Assembly: GCF_900143065.1 (NCBI RefSeq)
Contig: NZ_FRCX01000007.1
Coordinates: forward strand, 272,349-336,348
Length of the DNA stretch: 64,000 nucleotides
Source of the DNA: Duganella sacchari
GTDB lineage: Bacteria > Pseudomonadota > Gammaproteobacteria > Burkholderiales > Burkholderiaceae_D
Reading direction: 5' to 3'
Below are positions 33,737 through 42,033 of this stretch, in pieces (positions within the stretch are counted from its first letter, which is position 1; the number at the start of each line of letters is the position of its first letter). The position numbers and the translations under genes are program-made. Below the pieces are notes generated by a model, which searched no databases, was not told the origin of the DNA, and was given only the letters and a program-made list of their open reading frames with translations.

Positions 33737-36655
33737 ATGTGGACGAAATTCATGGCGGCATGCCTGCTGCTGGCGGCCGGAGCGGCGCAGGCGCAGCGGA
33801 TAACGCCGCCTTTGTTGCCGCCGATGCCGCCGCTGATCGTGGTGCAGGGTGCCGAGCAGCCGGTACGCTTGCAAAGCCTGAAGGTGGACGCCGCGCTCGG
33901 AGGCGGCATGGCGCAGACCACGCTGCGCATGGTGTTCTTCAATCCCAACCATCGGCCGCTGGAAGGGCGCTTGCAGTTTCCGCTGTTGCCGGGGCAGCAG
34001 ATCAGTGGGTTTTCGCTGGATCTGGAAGGGAAGATGCGTGCCGCGGTGCCGGTGGAAAAAGCACGCGGCCGCCAGATCCTGGAGGCGATCGAGCGCACGC
34101 GGGCCGATCCGGCACTGCTGGAGCAAACGCAGGGGAACAATTTCCAGCTGCGGATTTTCCCTATCCCTGCGCAGGGCACGCGCACCGTGGAGCTGACTTA
34201 CACCGAGGCGCTGAATCGCGAAGGCAGCAACTGGGCTTACCGTTTGCCGCTGGCTTATGGCGAGCTGGCGGACGGCATCGCGCTGCGCGTGACGGTGGCT
34301 GGGGCTGCTGCGCCACAGGCCAGCGGCAGCATCGGCGATATTGTTTTCGCGCGCAGTGGCGACGGCTACGCGGCGCAGCTCGTGCGCGCCAACTATGCGG
34401 CGAGCGGCACCTTGAAGCTGCTGGTTCCGGCCAGTGCCGAGCCGCAGATCTATGTCCAGCAGTTTGGCGGCGAGACCTTCTTCCTGGCCGAGATTCCGCT
34501 ATCGGAGCAGCGCACGCCGCGGGCGCTGCCCAAAGTAGTGGGGCTGTTGTGGGATAGCTCGGGCTCCGGTGCGAACCGCCAGCGCGAAGCGGAGCTGCTG
34601 GAGCTGGATCGCTACTTCAAGGCGTTGGGCAATGCGGAGGTGCGTCTGACGCGCTTGCGTGACCGTGCCGAGGCGATGCAACGCTTCCGCATTGTCAACG
34701 GCGATTGGCAGTCCTTGCGCACGGCGCTGCTGGACACTGTCTACGATGGCGCCAGCGCGCTGGCGGACTGGCAGCCGCAATCCGATGTGAACGAATATCT
34801 GCTGGTCAGCGACGGGCTGCTGAATTACGGCGGCAAAAAATTCCCGCAGCTGCCGCCGCGCCAGCGCTTGTATGCACTGAGTTCGGCCGTGTCTGCGGAC
34901 ACCAGCCGTCTGTCGGCATTGGCCGAGCGGAATGGCGGCAAGCTGGTGACGGTGCAGACGGACCGTCCCGGCGCTGCAGCCGAGACGCTGCTGACGGATG
35001 GTGTGCAAGTACGCGGTATCAGCGCAACCGGTGCAACGGAAGTGCTGACGGACGATGGCCAGCAAGGCATGCTGCGGGTGACCGGCAAGCTGGTTGCGCC
35101 CGCAGCGCATGTGACGCTGGATCTGGTGCGGCACGGCCAGGCGTCGCCGCTGCTGCTGGACGTCTCGGCGCAAGCGCCGGCGCATCCGATGGCGGCCCGC
35201 GTGTGGGCTGGGCGCAAGCTGCATCAGCTGGACGCGGACTATGAGCTGAACCGCGCGGCCATCCGTCGTCTTGGCGCGCAGTTTGGCATGCCAACGCGCG
35301 AGACATCCCTGCTGGTGCTGGAGCGGCTGGAAGACTATGTGCGCTACGATGTGCCGCCACCGGCCGAACTGCAGGCGGCCTTTGATGCGCTCAAGAGCGT
35401 GCGCGGCGCGGCGCTGACACAGCGTCGCGGCAAGCAGATGGAGCGTGTCGTGCAACAGTTTGAGCAGAAGCTCGCCTGGTGGAACGGCAGCTCCCCCAAG
35501 CTGCCACCGAAGCCGGTGGAACGTGAGGCCGTCGCTGCGGGTGCGTGGGAGCCGATGCGACCCGTGCCTGCACCTGTAGCATTGCCGGCAACGGCGCCGG
35601 CACTCGCGATGCCGTTTGCGGAAGCCGCGCCACTTCAGCGCGCGCCGTCCTTCGGCGCCAGCGCACCTGCGATGCGCTTTGTGGAGGCCAGCGATGCGCA
35701 GCGTGCGGCGGCGGGCGCCGGCCGCGACAAGAGCGCAGGCGAGATTGCCGTCAGCTTGAAGCGCTGGGACTCCAACGCCCAATACATCGCCCGCATGAAA
35801 GCTGCCAGTACCGATCAGCTGTACGCGATCTATCTCGATGAACGCCCGTCCTATCTGAACAGCAGTGCCTTTTACATCGACGTGGCGGACCTGCTGCTGG
35901 AACGCGGCAAGCGTGAGCTGGCATTGCGCGTGTTGTCCAATCTGGCGGAGATGGACCTGGAAAACCGCCAGATACTGCGCATACTCGGCTACCGCCTGCT
36001 GCAGGCAGGCCAGCCGGATCTCGCCGTCCCGATATTCGAGAAGGTGCGCGAACTGGCTGAGGAGGAACCGCAATCCTTCCGTGACCTGGGCCTGGCTTAT
36101 GCTGCCGTGGGCCGCACCCAGGACGCCATCGACCAATTGTATGAAGTGGTGACGCGCCCTTGGGATGGCCGCTTTGCGGAGATTGAGCTGATCGCGCTGG
36201 CGGACATGAACGCCCTGATTGCTGCTCCGCCGCGCAAGGTGAAGCTGGATACCAGCCGTATCGATCCGCGCCTGTTGAAGAACATGCCGCTCGATTTGCG
36301 GGTGGTACTGACTTGGGATGCCGATGACAGCGATATGGATTTGTGGGTGACCGATCCCACCGGTGAACGCTGCTTCTATGGCAATCGCATGACGCCGCAG
36401 GGTGGCCGCTTGTCGCTGGACTTTACGGGCGGTTACGGGCCGGAGGAGTTTTCGCTGCGCCGTGCGATGCCGGGCAAATACAAGGTGGAGGCGAACTTTT
36501 TTGGCGCGCATCGTCAGGTAGTGGCGGGAGCGACCACCTTGCAGCTGAAGCTGACCAGCGGCTTTGGCCGCACCGGTTCACACGATCAGATGGTGACGGT
36601 GCGCCTGCAAGGCCGGGGTGAGACGGTGCTGGTGGGTGAGTTTGAAGTGAAGTAG
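33737..36655 (+). CDS. Large secreted VIT / VWA-like / TPR / DUF2135 protein
   Basis: The 972-residue product starts at ATG 33737 behind a perfect AGGAGGT. A signal peptide (cleavage near AQAQ, residue 20) is followed by a VIT domain (about 40–200), a von Willebrand A-like domain with a MIDAS-like DSSGS (near 273–277), a Pro/Ala-rich linker, helical TPR-type repeats (about 720–850) and a C-terminal DUF2135 domain (LTWDADDSDMDLWVTDPTGE). VIT–VWA proteins usually mediate extracellular protein contacts or protease inhibition. It is convergent with the ECF/anti-sigma pair (3 bases between stops), a likely functional link. Confidence 0.9.
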   Translation: MWTKFMAACLLLAAGAAQAQRITPPLLPPMPPLIVVQGAEQPVRLQSLKVDAALGGGMAQTTLRMVFFNPNHRPLEGRLQFPLLPGQQISGFSLDLEGKMRAAVPVEKARGRQILEAIERTRADPALLEQTQGNNFQLRIFPIPAQGTRTVELTYTEALNREGSNWAYRLPLAYGELADGIALRVTVAGAAAPQASGSIGDIVFARSGDGYAAQLVRANYAASGTLKLLVPASAEPQIYVQQFGGETFFLAEIPLSEQRTPRALPKVVGLLWDSSGSGANRQREAELLELDRYFKALGNAEVRLTRLRDRAEAMQRFRIVNGDWQSLRTALLDTVYDGASALADWQPQSDVNEYLLVSDGLLNYGGKKFPQLPPRQRLYALSSAVSADTSRLSALAERNGGKLVTVQTDRPGAAAETLLTDGVQVRGISATGATEVLTDDGQQGMLRVTGKLVAPAAHVTLDLVRHGQASPLLLDVSAQAPAHPMAARVWAGRKLHQLDADYELNRAAIRRLGAQFGMPTRETSLLVLERLEDYVRYDVPPPAELQAAFDALKSVRGAALTQRRGKQMERVVQQFEQKLAWWNGSSPKLPPKPVEREAVAAGAWEPMRPVPAPVALPATAPALAMPFAEAAPLQRAPSFGASAPAMRFVEASDAQRAAAGAGRDKSAGEIAVSLKRWDSNAQYIARMKAASTDQLYAIYLDERPSYLNSSAFYIDVADLLLERGKRELALRVLSNLAEMDLENRQILRILGYRLLQAGQPDLAVPIFEKVRELAEEEPQSFRDLGLAYAAVGRTQDAIDQLYEVVTRPWDGRFAEIELIALADMNALIAAPPRKVKLDTSRIDPRLLKNMPLDLRVVLTWDADDSDMDLWVTDPTGERCFYGNRMTPQGGRLSLDFTGGYGPEEFSLRRAMPGKYKVEANFFGAHRQVVAGATTLQLKLTSGFGRTGSHDQMVTVRLQGRGETVLVGEFEVK

Positions 36656-36658
36656 CAT

Positions 36659-37426
36659 TTATTCGATGGCAGCGATCTGCCTGGCCAGGGCTTCCGGCAC
36701 GGGATAGTCCGGATAGGCCAGGCGGAATTTTTTCCATTCCGCCAGCGCGTCGCTGCGCAAGTCGGCTTTCAGCATTTCGTCGATGGCGTGCAGCCAGGCG
36801 GCGGCTTGCGCATCAGGCGCAGGCGGCGCGACGGGGGCTGCACTTGGGCGGGCGACGATGGGCGCAGGGGCCGCTGCGGCGCCGAAGGATGACGCAGCAA
36901 AGCGATGCACCGTCACCGCATCGGTGACTGGCGCGGCAGGCTGCGCTGCCATGACAGGTGCAGCGGCAGGTGCGGGCAGTGGTGTCCACGCTTCTTCGGC
37001 GGCTGGTGCTGCTGGTGCAGGTGCTGCATGCACGCGTTTGTCGCTCACGATGGCGGCCGGCTTGGGGGGCGCAGTAACGGTTATTTCTGGCGACGCGGCG
37101 CGCACCGGAGCCGGTGGCGCCGAAGCAGTGACCTGCGCGGGCTCCGCATACTCGCCGCGCTGCCACTCCAGTGTCAACAGCAAAGTGCCAACCACGCTGG
37201 CAGCCAACGCCAGCGGCATGCGCCAGCGCGCCATATTGGCCGCAGTTCGCTGGCGCATCGCCTGCTCCTGCGCCAGCTTTCCTTCAATCGACGCCATAAT
37301 CGCCGTGTCCAGGTGCGCCGGCGATTCGGGCTGTTTTAGTGCTGACAAATGGCGAGACAGCGCATCACGACCCGCCATGAAATCGTCGAGTTCATCATCC
37401 AGCTTTTGATCACCGTGGCGCGTCAT
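36659..37426 (-). CDS. Putative membrane anti-sigma factor, Ala/Pro-rich
   Basis: The 255-residue protein overlaps the ECF gene by ATGA, has an N-terminal cytoplasmic helical region (about 1–68), one membrane helix (70–86), a long low-complexity Ala/Pro/Val periplasmic linker and a conserved-looking end (WLHAIDEMLKADLRSDALAE, AEWKKFRLAYPDYPVP). The position and topology are those of anti-sigma factors, although no ZAS zinc motif is present. Confidence 0.78.
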   Translation of the reverse strand: MTRHGDQKLDDELDDFMAGRDALSRHLSALKQPESPAHLDTAIMASIEGKLAQEQAMRQRTAANMARWRMPLALAASVVGTLLLTLEWQRGEYAEPAQVTASAPPAPVRAASPEITVTAPPKPAAIVSDKRVHAAPAPAAPAAEEAWTPLPAPAAAPVMAAQPAAPVTDAVTVHRFAASSFGAAAAPAPIVARPSAAPVAPPAPDAQAAAWLHAIDEMLKADLRSDALAEWKKFRLAYPDYPVPEALARQIAAIE

Positions 37427-37983
37427 GCCTGCTCCTCCTGGGCGGCCATCCCATTCGATAACTGCTCGCGTAATTTTCGCATGGCGTAGCGCAGCCTGCT
37501 TTTGACGGTTTCAATCGGAGCGCTGGTCAGCGCCGCAATTTCCTCCAGCGATAGACCGCTGAACTGCTGCAGCACCAAGGCCTCCTTCTGCTCACCCGGC
37601 AGTGCGCGGATAGCCCGGTGCAGCGCCGCGTTCAATTGCTGCGTTTCCAGCATCGCCTCGGCCGCAGGCACCTCGCTTTCCAGGTCGGGCGCATCATCGG
37701 TCGATAAGTGCGGCGACTGGCGCTGCAAATCGATCAGCCGGTTGCGTGCGATCTGGTACAGAAACGTGCGGAAAGTGGCCGTGACCTGATAGCGCTCTCG
37801 CGCCTGATGCAGCGCGATCCAGCTTTCCTGCGCCACCTCGTCCACCCAGTCCCTGCGTGGCGAGCGCCATGCGACAAACCGGTACAAGCCACGCTGATGG
37901 CGTTGGTACAGTTCGCGGAACGCCGCCGCGTCGCCACCCGCGTAGCGCAGCATCAGGGTTTCATCGGATGGATCGGTTGACAT
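37423..37983 (-). CDS. ECF-type RNA polymerase sigma factor (module 3)
   Basis: The 186-residue protein has sigma region 2 (RRDWVDEVAQESWIALHQAR) and region 4 (LSLEEIAALTSAPIETVKSR). It is translationally coupled to the downstream membrane protein. The gene begins 32 bases after the fabI terminator, leaving little room for its own promoter; an extended -10-like TGTTACACT (minus strand, about 38002–37994) is the best candidate. Confidence 0.94.
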   Translation of the reverse strand: MSTDPSDETLMLRYAGGDAAAFRELYQRHQRGLYRFVAWRSPRRDWVDEVAQESWIALHQARERYQVTATFRTFLYQIARNRLIDLQRQSPHLSTDDAPDLESEVPAAEAMLETQQLNAALHRAIRALPGEQKEALVLQQFSGLSLEEIAALTSAPIETVKSRLRYAMRKLREQLSNGMAAQEEQA

Positions 37984-38010
37984 GGGCGCCAGTGTAACAC
38001 TGCACCTGAC

Positions 38011-38040
38011 GAAAAAAACGCCCTTCGGAGAGGGCGTTTT
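38011..38040 (-). terminator. Intrinsic terminator of fabI
   Basis: On the minus strand AAAACGCCCT pairs with AGGGCGTTTT around a six-base loop (38015–38040), followed by seven T (to 38012). Confidence 0.85.
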
Positions 38041-38065
38041 CTGGATGGTGAGGCTGGCCGACTGC

Positions 38066-38857
38066 TTAGGTGTAGTCTTCCGCGTTCAGGCCCATGACGT
38101 GCGAGAAGCCGCCGTCAACGTAGGTGATTTCGCCGGTGATGCCCGATGCCAGATCCGACAGCAGGAAGGCGGCGGTGTTGCCCACTTCTTCGATGGTGAC
38201 GTTGCGGCGCAGTGGCGCGTGCGAGGCGGCAAAGCCCAGCAGCTTGCCGAAGTCCTTGATGCCCGAGGCGGCCAGGGTCTTGATCGGGCCAGCCGAAATA
38301 CCGTTCGAGCGGATGCCTTGCTTGCCCAGGTTTTCAGCCAGGTAGCGTACCGACGCTTCCAGCGATGCCTTGGCCAGGCCCATGGTGTTGTAGTAAGGGA
38401 TGGCGCGCACTGCACCCAGGTAGGACAGGGTCAGCACCGACGAACCTTCTTTGAGCAGCGGCAGCGCAGCCTTGGTCAGTGCCGGGAAGCTGTACGCCGA
38501 GATGTCGTGGGCGATACGGAAGTTTTCGCGGGTCAGGCCGTCCAGGAATTCACCGGCGATGGCTTCGCGCGGCGCAAAGCCGATGGCGTGGACCAGGCCG
38601 TCCAGTTGCGACCAGCTCTTGGCCAGGTCGGCGAACAGCGCGGTGATTTGCTCGTCGCTCGAGACGTCGCAGTCGAATACCAGGTTGCTGCCGAATTCAG
38701 CGGCAAATTCCGTGATGCGGTCTTTGAAACGCTCGCCAACATAGGTGAACGCCAGTTCAGCGCCTTCGCGTTTGCAGGCTTGGGCGATGCCGTAAGCGAT
38801 GGAACGGTTCGACAGCAAACCAGTGATAAGGATTTTTTTGCCTTGCAAGAACGCCAT
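38066..38857 (-). CDS. fabI: Enoyl-[acyl-carrier-protein] reductase (NADH)
   Basis: FabI carries out the last reduction of each fatty-acid elongation cycle and is the triclosan/isoniazid-type target. The 263-residue protein has the atypical SDR nucleotide motif GLLSNRSIAYGIA, the HAIGFAPRE segment, and the catalytic YYNTMGLAK (Tyr-x6-Lys). Start at 38857 (MAFLQGKK) is the family start. A sigma-70-like promoter lies about 85 bases upstream and a strong terminator follows. Confidence 0.97.
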   Translation of the reverse strand: MAFLQGKKILITGLLSNRSIAYGIAQACKREGAELAFTYVGERFKDRITEFAAEFGSNLVFDCDVSSDEQITALFADLAKSWSQLDGLVHAIGFAPREAIAGEFLDGLTRENFRIAHDISAYSFPALTKAALPLLKEGSSVLTLSYLGAVRAIPYYNTMGLAKASLEASVRYLAENLGKQGIRSNGISAGPIKTLAASGIKDFGKLLGFAASHAPLRRNVTIEEVGNTAAFLLSDLASGITGEITYVDGGFSHVMGLNAEDYT

Positions 38858-38940
38858 AAGGACTCCGATTGCAACTGCGCGCACTGGCTGCCCGGTGGGC
38901 TGGCTGGCGGCGTCAGTGGGTTATGTTTTTTAAGACCAAG

Positions 38941-38969
38941 ATTGTAGGACTTGTAAGCCGCGACCGCAA
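38941..38969 (-). promoter_or_regulatory. Probable fabI promoter
   Basis: On the minus strand TTGCGG (38969–38964), a 17-base spacer and TACAAT (38946–38941) lie about 85 bases before the ATG. Confidence 0.5.
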
Positions 38970-38993
38970 CCTTTGGATTGTTGCAGTCACGGC
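38957..38993 (-). terminator. Hairpin after the lytic transglycosylase gene, overlapping the fabI promoter
   Basis: GCCGTGACTGCAAC and GTTGCGGTCGCGGC (minus strand, 38993–38957) can pair over 14 positions with two G-U pairs. No T-run follows, so it may be a weak or Rho-assisted end. Confidence 0.45.
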
Positions 38994-39005
38994 CCGTAGC
39001 CCGCG

Positions 39006-40394
39006 TCAGTGGCTGGTCTTGCGATGGGATTTGGATTTTGCGGCATCGCGCGACACGCGTGCCTTGACCAGTGCCACCGGGCTGGACTTGTCCGACTTGC
39101 CGGCTTTGGCCAGTTTATAGCCTTTGGCCGATTTGCCATTATTGCTGCGTTCCGCCTCATAGGCCACGGTGGCGTTCTCGGCGATGTCCGACGAGATGTC
39201 GACGCTGGCCGAGGTGGAAATCTTCGGCACCAGGATGGTCGAACCGGCCTTGAGCACGGATTTCTGCGGAATGTTGTTGGCCTGGCGTATCACTTCTGGC
39301 GAAGTATGGAAACGCGACGCCAGCGTGCTGATGCTTTCACGCGCGCTGGTGATCTTGTGCGTGGTCCAGGTCGACAGCTCTTTGGTCCATTGCGACAGGT
39401 TCAGGTGGAACTTCTCGGCGTTTTCTTTCGGCAGCAGGATTTTGGTCTGCTCGTCGCCGGTAATCACCGGACGCTTGAATTGCGGATTCAGCGCCTTGAA
39501 TTCGTCCACCGACAGCTCGGCCAGGTGGGCTGCCACGGTCAGGTCGATGTCACTCGTCTTATCGACCGCCATGAAGTACGGCGAGTTGTCGATGAGCGGC
39601 AGGTTCAGGCCATATTGCTGCGGATTGGCAACAATGTTCTTCACTGCTTGCAATTTTGGCACGTAGTTGCGGGTTTCGGCCGGCATCAGGTCGGCCAGGC
39701 TTTCGAAATCGGTCGGTTTGCCAGCCGCCTGGTTGCGCTTGATGGCTTTCTGAACCGAGCCTTCGCCCCAGTTGTAGGCGGCCAGGGCCAGCTGCCAGTC
39801 GCCAAACATATCATACAGGCGCTGCAGATAGGTCAGGGCGGCGTCGGTCGAGGCCAGAATGCCGCGGCGCTCGTCCTTGAAGGCGTCCTGCTTGAGGTTG
39901 AAGTCGCGGCCGGTGCCGGGCACAAACTGCCACATGCCGGCGGCATTGGCGCTGGACAGCGCGTTCGGGTTGAAAGCCGACTCGATAAACGGCAGCAGCG
40001 CCAGTTCGGTCGGCATATTGCGCTTTTCCAGCTCGGTGACGACGTGGAACAGGTATAGCGAGGCGCGCGCGGTGGTGCGGGCGATGTAGTCCGGGCGGGT
40101 GGCGTACCAGTTGACGTGTTTGGCAACCAGCTCGTTGTTCACATCGGGAATCGCGTAACCGCTGCGGATGCGGCCCCAGACGTCTTTTTCGCGGAAAGCT
40201 TCTTCGTCGACCATCTTGGCCGGCTTGTTGACTTTCAGGGAGGAGATATCGGGGAGGGGGGATTTCGGCAGGGGGGACAGCGCGGTGGTAACCGTCGGCA
40301 GGCCCGGGGCCTCATCGTAGGCCTGGACCAGCGCGGGCGCCAGTAGCGCCATCAGTGCTGCCAAAGCTGCGGATTTAGGAATTCGTGCTTGCAT
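39006..40394 (-). CDS. Membrane-bound lytic murein transglycosylase, MltD-like
   Basis: The 462-residue protein has a signal peptide (cleavage near VQAY, residue 25), an SLT domain with the catalytic Glu138 in LPFIESAFNPNALSS and the AGMWQFVPGTGR and LAAYNWGEGSV motifs, and C-terminal LysM-type modules (KITSARESISTLASRFHTSP, LKAGSTILVP). It cleaves peptidoglycan glycan chains with anhydro-muropeptide formation. The C-terminal tail is Lys/Ser-rich. There is no lipobox Cys as in E. coli MltD, so it may be soluble periplasmic. Confidence 0.92.
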   Translation of the reverse strand: MQARIPKSAALAALMALLAPALVQAYDEAPGLPTVTTALSPLPKSPLPDISSLKVNKPAKMVDEEAFREKDVWGRIRSGYAIPDVNNELVAKHVNWYATRPDYIARTTARASLYLFHVVTELEKRNMPTELALLPFIESAFNPNALSSANAAGMWQFVPGTGRDFNLKQDAFKDERRGILASTDAALTYLQRLYDMFGDWQLALAAYNWGEGSVQKAIKRNQAAGKPTDFESLADLMPAETRNYVPKLQAVKNIVANPQQYGLNLPLIDNSPYFMAVDKTSDIDLTVAAHLAELSVDEFKALNPQFKRPVITGDEQTKILLPKENAEKFHLNLSQWTKELSTWTTHKITSARESISTLASRFHTSPEVIRQANNIPQKSVLKAGSTILVPKISTSASVDISSDIAENATVAYEAERSNNGKSAKGYKLAKAGKSDKSSPVALVKARVSRDAAKSKSHRKTSH

Positions 40395-40448
40395 AGTTTT
40401 CCATGGTTGGCGACAAGAAACATCGCGTGGACTATGAATTAAACGTGG

Positions 40449-40477
40449 AGTGTACGAAGGTCGCTCCGTCGAGTCAA
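40449..40477 (-). promoter_or_regulatory. Sigma-70 promoter of the lytic transglycosylase gene
   Basis: On the minus strand TTGACT (40477–40472), 17 bases and TACACT (40454–40449) form a good promoter about 55 bases before the ATG. Confidence 0.65.
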
Positions 40478-40621
40478 GAAATATGTCACCCTTATGACAA
40501 ATTCTTATAAGCAATAATTCCAGTGAAATAAGCGCGAGATCGCTGCAAATTGACGGAAATAGGAGATGCGGCAAAGAGTGCGTACAATTCTGTTTTTGCG
40601 TAGTTACCGAGGAATTGCAAT

Positions 40622-41179
40622 ATGAGTAGCCCAGCCATCGACCGCGACGTGGTCATTGCCGACACTGTGCACTGGATGGAAAAAGCCGTGATTGGCCTGA
40701 ATTTGTGCCCGTTCGCCAAGGCGGTGCACGTCAAGAAGCAGATACGTTATGTGGTGAGCGAGGCGGAAACGCCGGAAGAGCTGCTGGAAAAACTCATGGA
40801 AGAGTTGCAGCACCTGGCGGACGCCGATCCGGAAAGAATCGACACCACGCTGCTGATCCATCCGAACGTGCTGACCGATTTCTTCGACTACAACGAGTTC
40901 CTCGACGTCGCCGACGCCGCGCTGGAAGAGCTGGGCCTGGACGGCTTCCTGCAAGTGGCCAGCTTCCACCCGGATTACCAGTTTGCCGATACCGATAAAA
41001 ATGATATCAGCAACTACACCAACCGCTCGCCTTATCCCACCCTGCACCTGCTGCGCGAAGACAGCATCGACCGCGCGGTGGAGGCGTTCCCGGAAGCGTC
41101 GGATATTTTTGACAAGAATATCGAGAATCTGGAAAAACTCGGCCACGATGGCTGGGACAAGCTCATGGAGAAGCCATGA
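40622..41179 (+). CDS. DUF1415 family protein
   Basis: The 185-residue cytoplasmic protein matches DUF1415: VIADTVHWMEKAVIGLNLCP followed by FAKAVH, DTTLLIHPNVLTDFFDYNEF, and SNYTNRSPYPTLHLLREDSI. Function unknown. A GAGGAA ribosome-binding site and an upstream TACAAT (40583–40588) support the start. It overlaps the DUF1289 gene by ATGA. Confidence 0.92.
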   Translation: MSSPAIDRDVVIADTVHWMEKAVIGLNLCPFAKAVHVKKQIRYVVSEAETPEELLEKLMEELQHLADADPERIDTTLLIHPNVLTDFFDYNEFLDVADAALEELGLDGFLQVASFHPDYQFADTDKNDISNYTNRSPYPTLHLLREDSIDRAVEAFPEASDIFDKNIENLEKLGHDGWDKLMEKP

Positions 41180-41367
41180 GCGGTGATCTGCCCATCCGCC
41201 CGGACACCCCATGCGTGGCAGTGTGCTCCACCACCTTCGACGAGATCTGCCGCGGCTGCGGCCGTACCGTGGTCGAGGTGGCGCACTGGGTGTCGATGAC
41301 AGCCGAGCAGAAGGAAGTGGTCTGGCAGCGCATCCTGGCGCAGGGCTACCCGCGCCGGAATACCTGA
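41176..41367 (+). CDS. DUF1289 family small Cys-rich protein
   Basis: The product is 63 residues with the DUF1289 core TPCVAVCSTTFDEICRGCGR followed by WVSMTAEQKEVVWQRI; four Cys probably bind a metal. Function unknown. It is coupled to DUF1415, a pairing common in betaproteobacteria. The stop abuts that of the convergent DUF1993 gene. Confidence 0.93.
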   Translation: MSGDLPIRPDTPCVAVCSTTFDEICRGCGRTVVEVAHWVSMTAEQKEVVWQRILAQGYPRRNT

Positions 41368-41877
41368 TCAGTAGCTACCGATAAAGTCTTTCTTGCCGAT
41401 TTCCAGGCCGTTGTGGCGCAGGATGTCGTAGGCGGTGGTGGCGTGGAAGTAGAAGTGCGGCAGCGCGTAGTGGAACAGATAGGTCTGGCCGACGAAGTGC
41501 TTGGTCTTCTCGCCGCTGCCGGTGGTGATGGCGCGGCCTTCGCTGCCTTCGATCTGCGCTTGCGGCACGCTGTCGATGTAGGCCAGCGTCTTGACGATGC
41601 GCTCTTTCAGATCGGCAAACGAAGTTTCCTTGTCTTCATACGACGGCACTTCCAGGCCGCCCAGGCGCGCAGCAGCGCCCTTGGCGAAATCGCAGGCAAT
41701 CTGGATCTGGCGCGTGAACGGCAGCATGTCCGGGAACAGGCGGTATTGCAGCAGCGCGGCCGGGTCGATTTTCTTGTCGGTGGCGTGCGCTTCGGCTTTG
41801 TCCAGAATGGCATGCAGGCTGTTCAGGATCTGCTTGAACACAGGAATGGAGGCGGAGTACATGGAGAAGGTGGTCAT
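41368..41877 (-). CDS. DUF1993 family protein
   Basis: The 169-residue protein fits DUF1993, a DinB-like helical-bundle family: MYSASIPVFKQILNSLHAIL, RLFPDMLPFTRQIQIACDFA and FHYALPHFYFHATTAYDILR. The His residues in the last helix suggest metal binding, as in DinB-like proteins. Function unknown. Confidence 0.9.
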   Translation of the reverse strand: MTTFSMYSASIPVFKQILNSLHAILDKAEAHATDKKIDPAALLQYRLFPDMLPFTRQIQIACDFAKGAAARLGGLEVPSYEDKETSFADLKERIVKTLAYIDSVPQAQIEGSEGRAITTGSGEKTKHFVGQTYLFHYALPHFYFHATTAYDILRHNGLEIGKKDFIGSY

Positions 41878-42033
41878 GGCGGATTCCTATGTGTTAAAAA
41901 AGAGTCGCGATCATAGCGCGGCTAGAGGTTTTTTGCTTGTGCGTGACTTTTTAAGGTTTTTTCCGTGCATAATTCCACCAAGTAATAAGCCCCAGAGCGA
42001 CGATGCCCATTCACCCATTTGCCGTACCCGTGC

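Noticed and set aside
34499..36511. Open frame of 670 codons on the minus strand
   Set aside because: Antisense to the well-supported VIT/DUF2135 gene and without recognisable features.
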